This document shows, in pieces, positions 61,850 through 64,000 of a stretch of 64,000 nucleotides of DNA. The translations under genes and the position numbers were made by a program. Under the pieces are notes generated by a model. It saw nothing but the letters and a program-made list of their open reading frames with translations, ran no database searches and had not been told where the DNA came from. Position 1 is the first letter of the stretch; each line of letters begins with the position of its first letter. This DNA comes from Roseiarcus sp963779095 (GTDB taxonomy: Bacteria; Pseudomonadota; Alphaproteobacteria; Rhizobiales; Beijerinckiaceae): positions 1 to 64,000 of the forward strand of contig CAVZWU010000010.1 in the NCBI GenBank assembly GCA_963779095.1, in the 5' to 3' direction.

Positions 61850-64000
61850 TTAGCTTAGCGGAAGCGGGGGCGGATATTCACTGGGGCGGAACGGTCCCTC
61901 GGGGCCGGACTCGAGCACGGAAACCTGCCCGGCCAAGCTGTCACGCTCGTGGTTTCCCCAGCGGCCGCGATAAGTGAGCCATCCGGGATCCTTGAAGTTC
62001 GGGGTCGCCCCAGGCGGCATCTGTGAGAAGCCGGTGCCGTTCCACAGGTAGATCTCGACGGTTCCCGCGCGCTGGTCGAACCGGTAGGCGTTCTCCTTGC
62101 AATAGTCGTGCGTGCCCATCGGGCGGTCGTAAACGCCGGCTTTCGCGTAAGTCTCGTGATCGCCGTTGGCGAGATGCACCAGCACCTGGCGGCCCGAGAA
62201 TTCGGTGTTTCCGTCCCCTGGCTTGAAGTTGTCCTGGTCGCCGTGGTGGTCGTACATCACGCCTGCCACGACCTCGTTCTGCGGATGCGCGAAGTCGACC
62301 TGATCGAGCTTGACCTTCACGTGCTCCCAGTCGGAGACATGATTGCCCCAGCTGGTCCCGGCGACCGTCTTGCCCTGGTTATAGTTGAACAGCCACCAGT
62401 AGACGGTATCGAGCCGCTTGTTGGCGCCCTCGACTACGATCGCATAAGTAGCGAGTTCAGCCGGCTTGGTCGGCGGAGCGCCGTTGAACCAGTCCTGCGT
62501 GTCGGAGGGCTGGTTGAGATCGGCGCGGGTGCGCAGGAAGGCCATCGTGTTGGAGTTCGCGTTCGCCTGGGTCAGCAATGTGGCTTGCTGGGCGAGGACG
62601 TTGCGGTCGAGCGCGCCGTTGTAGAACGTCGTGAGCGCCAAGCCGGTCGGATCCGTCGCTTTCTGGATGATCATGTGCGGCAGGAAGGCGTCGATCGTCG
62701 TCTGCCAATAGACCTCGTCGACGTTCAACATGTAGATGGGCGCGTATTTGCGCACCAGGGCGTCGATGAGCGCTGATTTGTCCGACGGGGGCTTGATCCC
62801 GGCGATCGGCCCGTAGACCGATCCATCGCCGTCATCGACGGAAAATTTCGCTTCGAAAGTGGCGTCGCCGAACACCGCGATCGTAAGCGTCGCGGCGCCG
62901 TCATAGGCGCAATATCCGCTCACGTCCGAGCCCGATTGAACCCGCACGATCCGATTGTGGCTCGTATTCATCCCGTGCTTATTTCCGCCCTGGTCGATGA
63001 CCTGAATCGCGGCCTTGCCGTCGATCGTCACAGCGCCGTTTGCGTACGCGCACGCCCATGGCGAATAGTTGCGCAGGCTGACCGTGAACGGCTCGTCGTT
63101 GGTGGCGTGGAAAGCGATCGCATTGATGAAATTATCCGGATTGACCCACGCATGGAATCCAACGAACTGTGCGCCTGATATCGGAGGGGTCACGATGTCG
63201 TCGATGCCGGTCGGCCCCGCCTTGAAAGTCGCTCCCGTGCTGGTCGTGAATTCGATGCGCCGCAGACTTCCGTAGCCGTATCCGCTACTCGAGAACGACA
63301 AGGACTTCAGCGTTTCGCCGTCAGTGAACGTGTAGGTGGTCAGCGTATACTTGACGTCGTCGATTCCTCCGGCGCTCTTGACCGTGCCGTCGCGCAATTC
63401 CATCCGGATCCCGCGCACCTTGTCGCCGTCCCAGCGCACCGAGAAGACCCGCGCGACCGAGGTCTCGGACGCGAGATCCACCTCGCTTCCGGCGGCCGCC
63501 TGATTGCCGACGGAGCGCGTCGCAAACCATGGCCGATGGACGATCGGCTTGGGCGGGGGCAGGCGGACGATGAAGGCGAGGGCGTTGATGAAATTGTCGG
63601 AATTGACCCAGGCGTGAAACCCGACCAGCTCCGCGCCCTCGACCGCGAGCGAGGCTTCGTGGTCGAAGCCGCCCGCTCCGGCTTCGAAAGCCTTCTTAAG
63701 CGACGTTTCGAACTGGATCTGGCGCAGGCTTCCATAGCCATACCCGGAATCTCTGAGCTCCGCGCTGACAAGGGTTTCGCCTGGAGCGAAGCGATATGAA
63801 GTCAGCGCGTATTTGGCGTCACCGTATCCGCCGGCCTCCTTGAACGAGCCGTCGCTGAGCTCGATCCTTAGGCCGCGCACTTTGTCGCCATCCCAACGGA
63901 CGCCGATGAAGGTCGCGACCGCTTTGTCCGAAGTGAGCAAAATCTCGGATTTGCCGGCCGCCTTGTTGCCGATTGACGCGGTTTCTTGAGGGGCGGAAAA
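61850..64000 (-). CDS. Jacalin-like repeats with Vps62-like domain, 5' part outside window
   Basis: At least 716 residues; the frame is open past the right edge (…SIGNKAAGKSEILLTSDKAV). Two or more tandem beta-prism units with near-identical anchors: FIGVRWDGDKVRGLRIELSD, DSGYGYGSLRQIQFETSLKK, ELVGFHAWVNSDNFINALAF and then FSVRWDGDKVRGIRMELRDG, SSGYGYGSLRRIEFTTS, QFVGFHAWVNPDNFINAIAF. This is jacalin-like lectin architecture. The C-terminal 380 residues contain a Vps62-like domain (KYAPIYMLNVDEVYWQTTID, YWWLFNYNQGKTVAGTSWGN, HVSDWEHVKVKLDQ, VMYDHHGDQDNFKPGDGNT, RPMGTHDYCKENAYRF). Function unknown; probably a surface or secreted carbohydrate-binding protein. The signal peptide would lie outside the window. 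Confidence 0.75.
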   Translation of the reverse strand, partial: FSAPQETASIGNKAAGKSEILLTSDKAVATFIGVRWDGDKVRGLRIELSDGSFKEAGGYGDAKYALTSYRFAPGETLVSAELRDSGYGYGSLRQIQFETSLKKAFEAGAGGFDHEASLAVEGAELVGFHAWVNSDNFINALAFIVRLPPPKPIVHRPWFATRSVGNQAAAGSEVDLASETSVARVFSVRWDGDKVRGIRMELRDGTVKSAGGIDDVKYTLTTYTFTDGETLKSLSFSSSGYGYGSLRRIEFTTSTGATFKAGPTGIDDIVTPPISGAQFVGFHAWVNPDNFINAIAFHATNDEPFTVSLRNYSPWACAYANGAVTIDGKAAIQVIDQGGNKHGMNTSHNRIVRVQSGSDVSGYCAYDGAATLTIAVFGDATFEAKFSVDDGDGSVYGPIAGIKPPSDKSALIDALVRKYAPIYMLNVDEVYWQTTIDAFLPHMIIQKATDPTGLALTTFYNGALDRNVLAQQATLLTQANANSNTMAFLRTRADLNQPSDTQDWFNGAPPTKPAELATYAIVVEGANKRLDTVYWWLFNYNQGKTVAGTSWGNHVSDWEHVKVKLDQVDFAHPQNEVVAGVMYDHHGDQDNFKPGDGNTEFSGRQVLVHLANGDHETYAKAGVYDRPMGTHDYCKENAYRFDQRAGTVEIYLWNGTGFSQMPPGATPNFKDPGWLTYRGRWGNHERDSLAGQVSVLESGPEGPFRPSEYPPPLPLS

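Overview
The window is GC-rich (AT-rich only in a few intergenic stretches). It carries a conserved gene set typical of Hyphomicrobiales (Rhizobiales): divK-pleD, a DUF3572 gene with dinB, scpA-scpB, argS with a SPOR-domain gene and nagZ, erpA/dgt, eipB, and a lexA with GTTC-N7-GTTC boxes. It most likely comes from an alphaproteobacterium of that order (Methylocystaceae/Beijerinckiaceae-like is a guess).

Positions 1-20.7 kb are accessory DNA. They begin with a truncated group II intron (1-1346, minus). Next is the most interesting locus, a one-strand RiPP cluster (2089-8468). It has two paralogous precursor genes with about 107-residue leaders and very long Cys/Thr-rich modular cores, then a phosphotransferase-like kinase, a HopA1-domain protein and a LanC-like cyclase. 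Together these supply the three steps of lanthionine formation (phosphorylation, elimination, cyclisation) as separate proteins, resembling class V lanthipeptide systems but with a LanC and giant cores. After it come a remnant of an integrated element (XRE regulator, ImmA-like peptidase, small conserved genes, a primase fragment), an intact IS21 element, a cyclase/TPR gene, a HigA-type antitoxin gene split by two nested insertion sequences (IS5 and IS701), a dead resolvase and a HEPN/AbiU2-like gene. The block ends at the 3' end of a tRNA-Asn gene, a classic island attachment position.

Positions 20.9-44.1 kb are mostly core genes: nnr, an IS66-family element, an SDR, an ABC exporter pair, parC, vapBC, an MFS transporter, a Flp pilin, a Pcm-like methyltransferase, a P1B-5 metal ATPase fused to hemerythrin, erpA, dgt, argS, a SPOR protein and nagZ. 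Positions 44.1-46.6 kb hold a cyclase-like gene cut by an IS110-family element. Positions 46.6-64 kb hold pleD/divK, dinB, an arylsulfatase, eipB, a RibD-like reductase, scpB/scpA on the minus strand, lexA, a CoA-transferase pair, a DUF2778 L,D-transpeptidase-like protein, a second MFS transporter, and a right-edge partial protein with jacalin-like repeats and a Vps62-like domain.

Many genes, including the usually indispensable parC and lexA, carry single-base frameshifts. At least three of these are an extra T/A exactly inside a GANTC site. I therefore read most of the frameshifts, including those in the precursor genes and the kinase, as probable sequencing errors rather than decay, though this cannot be settled from the sequence alone.
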